The translations under genes and the position numbers were made by a program. From assembly GCA_038246785.1 (NCBI GenBank), contig JBBRVP010000020.1, positions 1 to 50,055 of the forward strand: DNA of 50,055 nucleotides, read 5' to 3'. Shown piece by piece: positions 7,121 through 14,690 of the stretch; position 1 is the first letter of the stretch, and each line of letters begins with the position of its first letter. Origin of the DNA: JBBRVP01 sp038246785. GTDB taxonomy: Bacteria; Actinomycetota; Actinomycetes; Jiangellales; Jiangellaceae. A model generated the notes under the pieces. That model saw nothing but the letters and a program-made list of their open reading frames with translations, made no database searches and was not told the origin of the DNA.

Positions 7121-8413
7121 TCACCAGCCCAGGGGCTGGAAGTCCGCGGTCTTGCCCTGGTCCGGGTAGACGATCTGGCGAGTGAGCTTGGCACCGCCGG
7201 ACTGCCACTGGATCTGCACCATCTCGTGACCGACCTGCCGGCCGTAGTCGCCCTTCTCGTTGGAGAACTTCAGGGCACCCCAGAAGGTCAGCGCGTCGAC
7301 GTCCTGGAGGACCTTCTTGACCTGGTCGGACTCGATGCTGCCCGACTTCTCGATGGCCTGCTGGAGCAGCACACCGGCGATGTAGCCGCCGGCAGCGTGG
7401 TAGCCCGGCTTCTCGCCGTAGGCCTTCTGGTAGTCGGCGACGAAGGCATCGCCCTCCGGACCGAACCACTCCTTGCCGGCATCCTTCGCCACAGCCTCCG
7501 AGAAGGCGACCTCGGGCTCCCACTGGCTGGGGCCCACCACGCCGTCGGCCGCGGGGCCGAGCTGGGCGAACTCCGGCACCGACGGCGCCACCAGGATGGA
7601 CACCATCTTCAGCGGCAGCTTGCGCGCGTACAGCTCGCGCACGAGCGTGCTGCCGTCCTCGAAGTGACCCCCGCCGATCACGGCATCCGGCTTGGCCGCC
7701 GCGATACGGGAGATGAACGGGCCGAAGTCGGCCGTCCCGGTCGGGTAGCCCTCGAAGAGCACGACCTGAACCTTGCCCTGCTCCTCGATGTACTTCTTCG
7801 TGGCCTCGGCCACGTCTGTGGAGAAGGTCTCCTCCTCGTGCACCACCGCGATGCGCTTGGCTGCCGGGTCCTTCTGCTCGAGCAGGTCCACGCTGCCGGT
7901 GAGGTAGCGCGAGGCCGGCGTGTAGAGCTGGAAGGCGTACTGCAGTCCGGCTTGGAAGATCGAGTCCGAGGCGGCACCGATGGCCAGCATCACCTTCTGG
8001 TTCTGCTCGGCGACGACGGAGGCTGCCTCGGTGAGGCCGCTGGAGTACGGGCTGACGAGGAAGTCGGCCTTGTCGTTGTTGATGAGCCGCGTGAACAGCT
8101 GCTGGACGCGGGTCTTCTCGCTCTCGTCGTCGTAGCTCTTGAGCACGACCTTCAGCGACGAGTCCCCGACCTTGATCCCGCCCTCGCCGTTGACCTGGTC
8201 GGCCCACAGCTTCAGGCCGTTGAACTGGTTGGTCGACTCGGCGGTGTACTTGCCGGTGCGCGAGACCGTCAGGCCGATCACCACGTTCTTGCGGTCACCG
8301 ACGCCACTCGCACCACCACCTTGTGCACCCGAGCCGGAGTCGTCGTGCTGGCCGCAGCCGGTGACGGCGAGCAGGGCAACGATCGCGATCGTGGACAGGA
8401 CGGTGCGTCTCAT
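7121..8413 (-). CDS. branched-chain amino acid-type ABC transporter substrate-binding lipoprotein
   Basis: The 430-aa LivK-like receptor captures substrate outside the membrane for LivHMGF. It has a lipoprotein signal peptide (MRRTVLSTIAIVALLAVTGC), then a Gly/Ser linker and the type I periplasmic-binding fold typical of Leu/Ile/Val or amide/urea receptors (VVIGLTVSRTGKYTAEST at its start). The start ATG 8413 is set by a GAGGTGG ribosome-binding site and the signal peptide; upstream in-frame sequence runs through the tRNA gene. It is the first gene of the five-gene operon. The substrate is not determinable from sequence. Confidence 0.9.
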   Translation of the reverse strand: MRRTVLSTIAIVALLAVTGCGQHDDSGSGAQGGGASGVGDRKNVVIGLTVSRTGKYTAESTNQFNGLKLWADQVNGEGGIKVGDSSLKVVLKSYDDESEKTRVQQLFTRLINNDKADFLVSPYSSGLTEAASVVAEQNQKVMLAIGAASDSIFQAGLQYAFQLYTPASRYLTGSVDLLEQKDPAAKRIAVVHEEETFSTDVAEATKKYIEEQGKVQVVLFEGYPTGTADFGPFISRIAAAKPDAVIGGGHFEDGSTLVRELYARKLPLKMVSILVAPSVPEFAQLGPAADGVVGPSQWEPEVAFSEAVAKDAGKEWFGPEGDAFVADYQKAYGEKPGYHAAGGYIAGVLLQQAIEKSGSIESDQVKKVLQDVDALTFWGALKFSNEKGDYGRQVGHEMVQIQWQSGGAKLTRQIVYPDQGKTADFQPLGW

Positions 8414-8575
8414 GGACCACCTCACAGGGCGAGCCCCCCAGGACGGATGGCGGAGTCTGTCGCCGGGCTTTCTCGGTCGTCCAGGGACCTTCGGCCCGGC
8501 GACGTCGAGTGGTAGGGCCGCGGCGGCGAGCGCGCTACACCAGCGGCGACCGGGCCAGCGGTGGGTGTCAGGCGG

Positions 8576-8646
8576 AGCGGGTGACGGGAATCGAACCCGC
8601 ACTGTCAGCTTGGGAAGCTGATGTTCTGCCATTGAACTACACCCGC
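8576..8646 (-). tRNA. tRNA-Gly (anticodon CCC)
   Basis: The 71-nt minus-strand sequence folds as a full cloverleaf: acceptor GCGGGTG/CACCCGC, D stem GTTC/GAAC, anticodon stem TCAGC/GCTGA with loop TTCCCAA, a 4-nt variable region, and the T arm GCGGG-TTCGATT-CCCGT. Loop position 34-36 is CCC, decoding GGG. The discriminator base is U and no CCA is encoded. It stands alone between the livK-like gene and dcd. Confidence 0.95.
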
Positions 8647-8712
8647 GAGCGGCCTGCCGGCCGCGACGTCGAGGGTACCAATCGCGTCCCGCCCCCCCGG
8701 TAAGGTCCGCGC

Positions 8713-10122
8713 ATGCTTCTCTCGGACCGCGACATCCGCGCCGCGGTGGAGTCCGGGGAGATCCGGCTGGAGCCCTTCGAGGACGCGATGGTCCAGCCTT
8801 CGAGCGTCGACGTGCGCCTCGACCGCTACTTTCGTGTCTTCGAGAACCACCGCTACCCGCACATCGACCCGGCCGAAGAGCAGTCCGAGCTGACCCGGAT
8901 GGTGGAGCCCTCCGGCGAGGAGCCGTTCATCCTGCATCCCGGCGAGTTCGTGCTCGGCAGCACGTACGAGGTCGTCAGCCTCGCCGACGATCTCGCAGCC
9001 CGCCTCGAGGGCAAGGCGCTCGCGCTGGGGACGCCGGTGCCGACGCCTCACGGGTGGCGCACGATGGGCGACCTCCGTCCCGGCGACGAGGTATTCGACG
9101 AGACCGGCGCTCCGACGGAGGTCGTTGCCGCGACTCCTCCGATGAGCGGCCGGGCCTGCTACGAGCTCGAGTTGTCCGATGGCACCGTCCTGGTCGCCGA
9201 CGCGGGGCATCGCTGGGTCACCCGCTCGAGGGCAGATCGGCGGGCCGGTCGCCCCGGGTCGCCGCGCACCACCGCGGAGATCGCCGACTCGCTCAGGTGC
9301 GGCCACGAGTTCAATCACCACGTCGGGCTGACCCGGCCCGTCCAGCACCCGCACGCCGACCTGCCGATCGACCCGTACGTGCTGGGGGCCTCGGTCGCCG
9401 AGGAGGCGAGCAGGGCCGCGCCGCTCGCCCTCGCCCCGTACCTCACCGCGGGCATCACGCAGCGTCTGGCGCTCCTGCAGGGGCTGATGGACGGCGCCGG
9501 TCACGTCGACGACAGGGGCGGCTGCGAGTTCGTCAGCACACGGGAGTACCTGGCCGACGCCGTCGTCCTCCTCGCGGCCTCGCTCGGCCTGTGCCCCACC
9601 AAGGCCAAGCGACGGGCACTGGTGCGGGGGATCGACTGCGGTCCCGCCTTCCACGTGAGGTTCCTCTCCCGCATACCGGTCTTCCGACTCGAGCGGAAGC
9701 TGGCCCGCGTGCGCACCGACGCGCGCGCGCATGCGCACCGCTCGGTGGTCGCGGTGCGACCGGTGCCGAGCGTCGCAGTGCGCTGCATCCAGGTGGCCGC
9801 CCCGGGCGGGCAGTTCCTCGTCGGGCCGACGTACGTCCCGACGCACAACTCCAGCCTTGGCCGGCTCGGACTGCTCACCCATTCGACCGCCGGCTTCATC
9901 GACCCCGGATTCAGCGGGCACGTGACGTTGGAGCTGTCCAACGTGGCGACGCTGCCGATCAAGCTCTGGCCGGGCATGAAGATCGGGCAGTTGTGCTTCT
10001 TCCGGCTGTCGAGCCCGGCCGAGCACCCGTACGGCAGCGACCGGTACGGATCGCGCTATCAGGGCCAGCGTGGGCCCACCGCCAGCCGGTCCTACCTCAA
10101 CTTTCACCGCACGCAGGTGTGA
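8713..10122 (+). CDS. dcd: dCTP deaminase (Dcd) precursor containing an intein
   Basis: The 469-aa precursor comprises a 101-aa N-extein, a 278-aa intein and a 90-aa C-extein. The joined exteins give a normal 191-aa dCTP deaminase, which makes dUTP (and, in mycobacterial-type enzymes, dUMP directly) for dTMP synthesis. Extein landmarks are MVQPSSVDVRLDRYFRVF, the active-site motif GK/SSLGRLGLLTHSTAGFIDPG and the catalytic Glu in TLELSN (residue 129 after splicing). The intein interrupts GK-SSLGR in the nucleotide-binding/catalytic loop, so activity should require splicing. ATG 8713 gives the family N-terminus MLLSDRDIR. It is monocistronic, downstream of the divergent tRNA-Gly. Confidence 0.93.
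   Translation: MLLSDRDIRAAVESGEIRLEPFEDAMVQPSSVDVRLDRYFRVFENHRYPHIDPAEEQSELTRMVEPSGEEPFILHPGEFVLGSTYEVVSLADDLAARLEGKALALGTPVPTPHGWRTMGDLRPGDEVFDETGAPTEVVAATPPMSGRACYELELSDGTVLVADAGHRWVTRSRADRRAGRPGSPRTTAEIADSLRCGHEFNHHVGLTRPVQHPHADLPIDPYVLGASVAEEASRAAPLALAPYLTAGITQRLALLQGLMDGAGHVDDRGGCEFVSTREYLADAVVLLAASLGLCPTKAKRRALVRGIDCGPAFHVRFLSRIPVFRLERKLARVRTDARAHAHRSVVAVRPVPSVAVRCIQVAAPGGQFLVGPTYVPTHNSSLGRLGLLTHSTAGFIDPGFSGHVTLELSNVATLPIKLWPGMKIGQLCFFRLSSPAEHPYGSDRYGSRYQGQRGPTASRSYLNFHRTQV
9016..9849 (+). other. intein in Dcd (class 3-type, residues 102-379)
   Basis: The segment begins ALALGTPVPTPHGWRTMGDL (block A, with Ala replacing the usual Cys1) and ends GPTYVPTHN followed by extein Ser. Block B reads VLVADAGHRWVT (His166, Trp168), block F starts RCIQVAAPGGQF (Cys358) and block G has Thr377-His378-Asn379. 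Ala1 together with Trp at B:12, Cys at F:4 and Thr at G:5 is the WCT signature of class 3 inteins, which initiate splicing from the block F Cys. The central endonuclease region is decayed. Boundaries are supported by the perfect 191-aa extein product. Confidence 0.9.
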
Positions 10123-10170
10123 ACGGGATCGAACGCGTGTGCGATCGCTCCCAGCGGGTAGTCCGTCGGC

Positions 10171-10377
10171 ATGACCGACGCGAGCCAGCTCCCTCACCCC
10201 GAGAAGGACCCGGCCGACCGGGCGACCGGTGGTGAGCCGGCCACCGGACCGCAGCTGTCCTACCTGCAGACGTTGGCCCGGGAGGTCGGCGAGGATGTCC
10301 CGGACGGCCTGACCAAGGCGCAAGCTTCCGAGCTCATCGACCGCTTCCAGCAGAAGTCGACGCGCGTCGAGGGCTGA
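10171..10377 (+). CDS. DUF3072 family small protein
   Basis: The 68-aa protein has an acidic, Pro-rich N-terminus and then GPQLSYLQTLAREVGEDVPD followed by LTKAQASELIDRFQQKS, the conserved DUF3072 core found in small actinobacterial proteins of unknown function. It starts at ATG 10171, 48 bp after dcd on the same strand. The stop is only 2 bp from the convergent DUF4097 gene, so no dedicated terminator fits between them. Confidence 0.8.
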   Translation: MTDASQLPHPEKDPADRATGGEPATGPQLSYLQTLAREVGEDVPDGLTKAQASELIDRFQQKSTRVEG

Positions 10378-10379
10378 GT

Positions 10380-11222
10380 TCACGCCCGGCGTACGGAGAC
10401 GTCACCCGACATCGTTCGGACCCTGAGCTCGACGAGGGGCTGACCCTCCTCGGGAGGGGCGCCGGCGGACAGTCCGGAGTCGACTTCTCCGGACATCGAC
10501 GTGACGTCGAGCCAGGCCGCGACCCCGTCGCGTACACCGACGCTCACGTCGCCCGAGGCGGTGCCGACGGTCACCTTGCCGGCGTGGACCTCGCCAACTA
10601 CCACGTCCCCCGACGCGGTGCGGCAGTGCAGGTCGCCTGCCTCGCGAACCGAGATGTCCCCGGATGCCGTCGTCAGCGCCGCCGAGCCGGTCGCCGAGGC
10701 GATCTCGATATCGCCGGAGGCGGCGTCGACGCGCAACTCGCCGCCCGCCTCGCGGATCCTGACGTCGCCGCTCGCGGCCTTGAGGGTGCACGACCCGCCG
10801 ACCCGCTGGACGTCGACTCCGCCGCTCGCCGTCTTGACCTCTGCCGAGCCGGTGACCCGGTCGAGCGCCACCTCACCGGACGCGGTCGAGGCGTGGGCTT
10901 CGGCGACCGTGCCGTCGACTCGGACGTCGGCGGAGTCCGTCTGCACCCGGACGCGGGAGCCGGTCGGCAACGTCACCCGGGCCCGGACCTCGGGTTGACG
11001 TCCGAAGCGCTTGCGGCGGGGCAGCAGCACGAGCACCTCGTCCCGCCGCTGCTCGACGCGGGCATCGTCGATGAGTTCACGGGCGTCAGCGCCGGCGCTG
11101 ATCGGCTCGAGGTCGACGACCGTCGTCGCGGTGTCGGCCGCCTCGACCGCGACCTCGCCCGCGGACAGCTCGAGGACGAGCGTGACCGGGCTGGCGGTGT
11201 CGAAGGTGGTGTGCTCGTTCAT
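10380..11222 (-). CDS. DUF4097 family beta-strand repeat protein
   Basis: The 280-aa protein is a right-handed beta-repeat of the DUF4097 (adhesin-like) class. From about residue 110 it consists of 17-20-residue repeats built on T-ASGDV/E-V (for example HASTASGEVALDRV, KAASGDVRIREAGG, TTASGDISVREAGD, GTASGDVSVGV, TMSGDVSVRRA). There is no signal peptide or membrane segment, so it is probably cytoplasmic. It starts at ATG 11222 after a GAGGAG ribosome-binding site, and that ATG overlaps the stop of the 41-aa gene. It is the last gene of an operon headed by a ribbon-helix-helix regulator. Function is unknown. Confidence 0.85.
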   Translation of the reverse strand: MNEHTTFDTASPVTLVLELSAGEVAVEAADTATTVVDLEPISAGADARELIDDARVEQRRDEVLVLLPRRKRFGRQPEVRARVTLPTGSRVRVQTDSADVRVDGTVAEAHASTASGEVALDRVTGSAEVKTASGGVDVQRVGGSCTLKAASGDVRIREAGGELRVDAASGDIEIASATGSAALTTASGDISVREAGDLHCRTASGDVVVGEVHAGKVTVGTASGDVSVGVRDGVAAWLDVTSMSGEVDSGLSAGAPPEEGQPLVELRVRTMSGDVSVRRA

Positions 11223-11344
11223 CGGGTCTCCTCGCCGGTGCGACCGGACGGTGCGTGGATGCGGACATGGCGTGGCCGCCGGGGCGGGGTCCGCCCGGAG
11301 ACGGGGTCGACGACCAGGCTGAGGGCGTGCAGCGGGAAGGACAC
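11219..11344 (-). CDS. 41-aa basic peptide between RHH regulator and DUF4097 gene
   Basis: GTG 11344, preceded by a clear GAGGAG site eight bases upstream, opens a 41-codon frame beginning VSFPLHALSLVVDPVSGRTP and ending RTGEETR. Its stop overlaps the DUF4097 start (ATGA at 11219-11222). The precise coupling at the 3' end and the good ribosome-binding site at the 5' end argue for real translation. The product is Arg/Pro-rich with one short hydrophobic stretch and no recognisable domain. It may be a leader peptide for coupling or a small effector. Confidence 0.55.
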   Translation of the reverse strand: MSFPLHALSLVVDPVSGRTPPRRPRHVRIHAPSGRTGEETR

Positions 11345-11405
11345 GACGGTTCTCCTCGTCAGGGAAGGGCGGGCGGCGCGCCCGCACGAGCGGTGGGTAG
11401 GGGGG

Positions 11406-11915
11406 TCAGCGAGCCCATCCGGACAGCCGTCGGCCGACGGTGTGCCCCCTGGTGGAGGACGGCGCCGCCGTGGCGCCGTCGAGGGACTGGACCGCGGCGC
11501 GCACGAGCCAGCCGTTGACCGACAGACCCTCGCGGGCGGCGGCCTCTTCGATGCGGGTCTTGAGCGAGTCAGGCAGCCGCACGGTGAGCCTCGCGGTCGA
11601 GTCGTCGGTTGCCTCGGCGGTAGACGGCGCAGCCGGCGGCGCCGGTGATGTGGGCGGTTCGGGGGCGGCTGGCGGCAGCAGGACCACGAGCTGGGGGTCT
11701 CGGCCCCGCAGTCGCACCTCGACCCCGCCGCCTTCCGGCAACGCCGCGCCGACCTCGGCTGCCGCTGCTCCCAGGGCGTCGAGCAGCGCGAGGCGCAGCG
11801 AGGGGTCGAGCGCGTACGACAACCGCTCCGCCGCCGCCGCCGCCTCGCCGCCCCCCGCCTCGGCGGCCGCGACCAGGTCGCGGTGCACCGCCGCCACGTA
11901 CGGGCTGAGCTCCAT
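11406..11915 (-). CDS. ribbon-helix-helix (HicB/Arc-type) DNA-binding regulator
   Basis: The 169-aa protein has an N-terminal helical Ala-rich domain (MELSPYVAAVHRDLVAAAEA onward), a segment VEVRLRGRDPQLVVLLPPAA, a Pro/Ala linker and then ARLTVRLPDSLKTRIEEAAA followed by REGLSVNGWLVRAAVQSL at about 107-144. This is a typical ribbon-helix-helix of the kind annotated as HicB-family antitoxin. The ATG at 11915 lies inside the first GACGTC box, so autoregulation is likely. It is the promoter-proximal gene of the operon with the 41-aa peptide and DUF4097. No toxin of a known family is adjacent. Confidence 0.85.
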   Translation of the reverse strand: MELSPYVAAVHRDLVAAAEAGGGEAAAAAERLSYALDPSLRLALLDALGAAAAEVGAALPEGGGVEVRLRGRDPQLVVLLPPAAPEPPTSPAPPAAPSTAEATDDSTARLTVRLPDSLKTRIEEAAAREGLSVNGWLVRAAVQSLDGATAAPSSTRGHTVGRRLSGWAR

Positions 11916-11968
11916 GACGTCATGATGACGTCATATGCGACGTCTGTCAAGCGTCTGAGCGACGTCAT
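11914..11968. promoter_or_regulatory. phased GACGTC operator array upstream of the RHH operon
   Basis: Four GACGTC cores start at 11916, 11927, 11939 and 11961. The first two are full ATGACGTCAT palindromes. The centre spacing is 11, 12 and 22 bp, about one, one and two helical turns, so all boxes face the same side of the DNA. The first overlaps the start codon of the RHH gene. Ribbon-helix-helix dimers commonly bind tandem short palindromes cooperatively, so this is most simply the regulator's own operator. Confidence 0.75.
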
Positions 11969-12068
11969 CGGGCGCCGGCTCTCCCCGTCCTGGCCCATAC
12001 CCGTCGCGCTGCTTGGGGGCCGCTCGTCCGCCCAGCTCGGTCGCGGCCCCCGGGCCTCCCCCGGCTTG

Positions 12069-12154
12069 CCTACACATTTGGGGTCCGAGGGGCTCCTGAC
12101 TCGCCTGAGCCGCCCCTGGAGCCCCATCGATATCGAGCACCTCAAATGTGTAGG
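12069..12154. repeat. nested inverted repeat in intergenic region
   Basis: Outer 12-bp perfect arms CCTACACATTTG (12069-12080) and CAAATGTGTAGG (12143-12154) enclose inner 8-bp arms GGGGCTCC (12089-12096) and GGAGCCCC (12118-12125). The AT-richer outer arms stand out from the GC-rich surroundings. It lies about 120 bp downstream of the minus-strand Fe-S reductase gene and could be its terminator, a regulatory hairpin, or the ends of a very short transposon-like unit. Confidence 0.7.
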
Positions 12155-12181
12155 GGGATGCACCGGCGCGCGAGCCGGGGT

Positions 12182-12252
12182 TCGCGTACGCCGGGCGGTG
12201 GCGGTACGCCGGGCGGTGGCGGTGCGCGGGGGGCGGGTGGCGGTACGACGGC
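12182..12252. repeat. degenerate tandem repeat based on GTACGCCGGGCGGTGGCG
   Basis: Between the nested hairpin and the end of the Fe-S reductase gene there are two exact 18-bp copies and further diverged copies of a GTACGCCGGGCGGTGGCG-like unit. No credible gene covers it. The 11935-12274 interval otherwise holds the operator array and the nested hairpin. Confidence 0.6.
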
Positions 12253-12274
12253 CCGGCCGCCAGGCGGCCCCGGG

Positions 12275-14485
12275 TCAGGCGGAGGGCGCCCCCCGCCGTA
12301 CGGCGTCCAGCAACAACTGGGAGACGTCGACCACCTGCGTGGTCTCCGGGGCCGTGCCCGCCGCCTGCGCGGCGGTCAGACCGTCGGAGAGCATCACCCG
12401 GCAGAACGGACAGGCGATCGCGATCCGCTCCGCTCCGGTGCCGAGTGCCTCGGCGGTGCGGGTCTCGTTGATCCGCGTACCGATCTGCTCCTCCATCCAC
12501 ATCCGCGCGCCGCCGGCCCCGCAGCAGAACGACCGATCGCCGTGCCGCGGCATCTCCCGCAGCTCGAGCCCGGGCACTGCCCCGATCAGCTCGCGCGGAG
12601 GCGCGTAGACCCCGTTGTGGCGGCCGAGGTAACACGGGTCGTGATAGGTCACCGGCAGCCCGCCCGCGCCGTTGGCGGCCGGGTCGGCCACCGGCACGAG
12701 CCGGCGCTCGCGCACGAGCTGGTCGAGCAGCTGGGAGTGGTGGACGACCTCGAGCTCCAGCCCGAGCTGGGGGTATTCGTTGCCCAGCGCGTTGAAGCAG
12801 TGCGCGCAGGTGACGACGACGCGCTTCGCCCCGACCTCGCGCAGGGCCTCGGTGTTCTGCTGGGCGAACATCTGGTAGAGGAACTCGTTGCCGGCGCGCC
12901 GCGCCGAGTCGCCGGTGCACGTCTCTCCGTCGCCGAGCACCGCGAAGGACACGCCAGCCGTGTGCAGCAGCTCGGCGACCGCCTGCGTCGTCTTCTTCGC
13001 CCGGTCCTCGAACGCCCCGGCACAGCCGACCCAGAACAGATAGTCGACCTCGGAAAGGTCCTCGACGTCGACGCCGACCTGCTTGACCTCGAACGGCAGC
13101 TCCTTCGCCCACTCCAGCCGCTGGGAGGCGTTGATGCCCCACGGGTTGCCGGCCTTCTCGAGGTTCTTGAACAACCCGCCGAGCTCCTTGGGGAACGAGT
13201 CCTCGATCATCACCTGGAAGCGGCGCATGTCGGTGATGTGGTCGACGTGCTCGATGTCGACCGGGCACTGCTCGACGCAGGCGCCGCAGGTCACGCACGA
13301 CCACAGGACGTCCGGATCGATGACGCCGCCGCCGGAGGGCAGCCACGGGTCGCCCTCGGTCTCGCCGACGAGTGGCCGCTCGACCTCGGCCCGGACGGAG
13401 GCAGGGAACGACGTCAGCTCGATCGGGGCGGCCTGCGGTGCCCCGCCGGTGCTCGCGAGGTAGGTCGGGTGCTCCTTCGCGATCATGTACGGCGCCTTCG
13501 CGAACGCGTGGTCGCGCAGCGCCATGATCAGCAGCTTGGGCGACAGCGGCTTGTCGGTGTTCCAGGCCGGGCACTGCGACTGGCAGCGACCGCACTCGGT
13601 GCAGGTCGCGAAGTCGAGCATGCCCTTCCAGGTGAAGTCCTCGACCTTGCCGCGGCCCAGAACGAGGTCGTCGCCCAGATCCTCGAGGTTGTCGAAGTCG
13701 ACCGGCTGCCCGCCGACCATGACAGGCAGGAGCGGTCCGAGCGCATTCGGTTCGCGCTTGGTGAGCACGTTGACCGGAGCCAGGAAGATGTGCAGGTGCT
13801 TGGAGTAGACCACCAGCACCAGGAAGCCCAGCACGACGCCGATCTGGAGCAGGATGCCGACGGTCTCCAGCACCTCGTTGGCGTTCTCGCCGAGCGGCTC
13901 GAGGACGTTGGCCGTCGCCCGCGACGCGAACGTCCACCAGCCGGAGTCCTGGAAGGGGAAGTTGCCGGTGTTGATCTGCGCCCCGCGGTAGAGGAACAGC
14001 GTCCACACCACGTTGAAGATCATGAGGAGGACGAGCCAGGCCGCCCCGGTGTGGGAGCCGTAGAAGCGCGACCCCCGCGCCTGCCGGGACGGCGCCTGGC
14101 GGATGCGCAGGATGGCGAAGCAGACGATCGCAACCAGGACGGCGACGCCGAAGAAGTCCTCGAGGAAGCCGAGCACGGTCCAGCGACCGATGACCGGGAT
14201 CGCGAAGTCCGGGGTGAACAGGGCGCCGTACGCCTCGAGGATCGTCGCCGCCAGCACGACGAACGCCCAGAAGGTGAAGAAGTGCGCGGCGCCGGGAACC
14301 GACCACTTCAGCAGCTTGCGCTGCCCGAGGACCTCGCGCAGCTCGCTCCTGACCCGCGTGCCGAGGTCGTCCAACCGTCCGGTGGCGGGCTGCCCGGTGC
14401 CAATGAGCCGGTACAGATAGTAGACGCGGCGGCCGGCGACGAGGAACGCCACCAGCGTCATGGCCAACCCGACAGCGAGTCGCAC
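12275..14485 (-). CDS. membrane-bound (Fe-S)-binding heterodisulfide reductase-like protein
   Basis: The 736-aa protein combines about five or six N-terminal transmembrane helices (residues 1-235) with a cytoplasmic electron-transfer part. Two [4Fe-4S] motifs follow: CTECGRCQSQCP (C295, C298, C301, C305) and CVTCGACVEQCPVDIEHVD. There are two CCG domains, the first with VGCAGAFED and CAHCFNALGNEYP, the second with YHDPCYLGRHNGVY and CCGAGGARMW. This is the architecture of the actinobacterial iron-sulfur reductase resembling HdrD/GlpC fused to a NarI-like membrane module (mycobacterial Rv0338c type). It probably passes electrons between an electron-transfer flavoprotein or similar donor and the quinone pool. 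It is divergent from the OpuC-type operon. Confidence 0.9.
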   Translation of the reverse strand: MRLAVGLAMTLVAFLVAGRRVYYLYRLIGTGQPATGRLDDLGTRVRSELREVLGQRKLLKWSVPGAAHFFTFWAFVVLAATILEAYGALFTPDFAIPVIGRWTVLGFLEDFFGVAVLVAIVCFAILRIRQAPSRQARGSRFYGSHTGAAWLVLLMIFNVVWTLFLYRGAQINTGNFPFQDSGWWTFASRATANVLEPLGENANEVLETVGILLQIGVVLGFLVLVVYSKHLHIFLAPVNVLTKREPNALGPLLPVMVGGQPVDFDNLEDLGDDLVLGRGKVEDFTWKGMLDFATCTECGRCQSQCPAWNTDKPLSPKLLIMALRDHAFAKAPYMIAKEHPTYLASTGGAPQAAPIELTSFPASVRAEVERPLVGETEGDPWLPSGGGVIDPDVLWSCVTCGACVEQCPVDIEHVDHITDMRRFQVMIEDSFPKELGGLFKNLEKAGNPWGINASQRLEWAKELPFEVKQVGVDVEDLSEVDYLFWVGCAGAFEDRAKKTTQAVAELLHTAGVSFAVLGDGETCTGDSARRAGNEFLYQMFAQQNTEALREVGAKRVVVTCAHCFNALGNEYPQLGLELEVVHHSQLLDQLVRERRLVPVADPAANGAGGLPVTYHDPCYLGRHNGVYAPPRELIGAVPGLELREMPRHGDRSFCCGAGGARMWMEEQIGTRINETRTAEALGTGAERIAIACPFCRVMLSDGLTAAQAAGTAPETTQVVDVSQLLLDAVRRGAPSA

Positions 14486-14690
14486 GGGACCCTCCAGAGC
14501 TCGGATGCCGGGTCAGCGTATGGCCCGCCTCAGATTACCCAGCGGCGCCGGCCCGTCTGCGTTAGCCGCCGGCGACGGATCGTCACTGAACCGTGATCTC
14601 CCCTGGTGCACCTGTCGGCGGCATGGGGCAGGCTTGTCGCCGCGCGTCCACGCACGCCACCTCTGGCCGTCTACCGGAAGGGCCACGGCC
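14486..14690. other. divergent promoter region, no clear motif
   Basis: These 205 bp separate the starts of the minus-strand Fe-S reductase gene and the plus-strand osmoprotectant ATPase gene, so promoters for both should lie here. I see no convincing -35/-10 pair, operator palindrome or riboswitch-like fold, and no small gene with good coding signal. Confidence 0.5.

Noticed and set aside
8605..10383. Long minus-strand open frame (592 codons) opposite dcd
   Set aside because: It is the complementary shadow of the GC-rich dcd/intein frame. Its codon bias is inverted and its protein has no recognisable motif, while the plus strand gives clear Dcd and intein blocks.
11406..11915. Complete HicAB toxin-antitoxin system
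   Set aside because: Only a HicB-like ribbon-helix-helix is present. The adjacent 41-aa peptide and DUF4097 protein do not have the HicA double-stranded RNA-binding fold, so a classical HicAB call is not supported.
14486..14690. Riboswitch or ydaO-like leader upstream of the osmoprotectant operon
   Set aside because: I looked for conserved riboswitch cores because osmolyte operons sometimes carry them, but found none; the leader is short and unstructured by eye.
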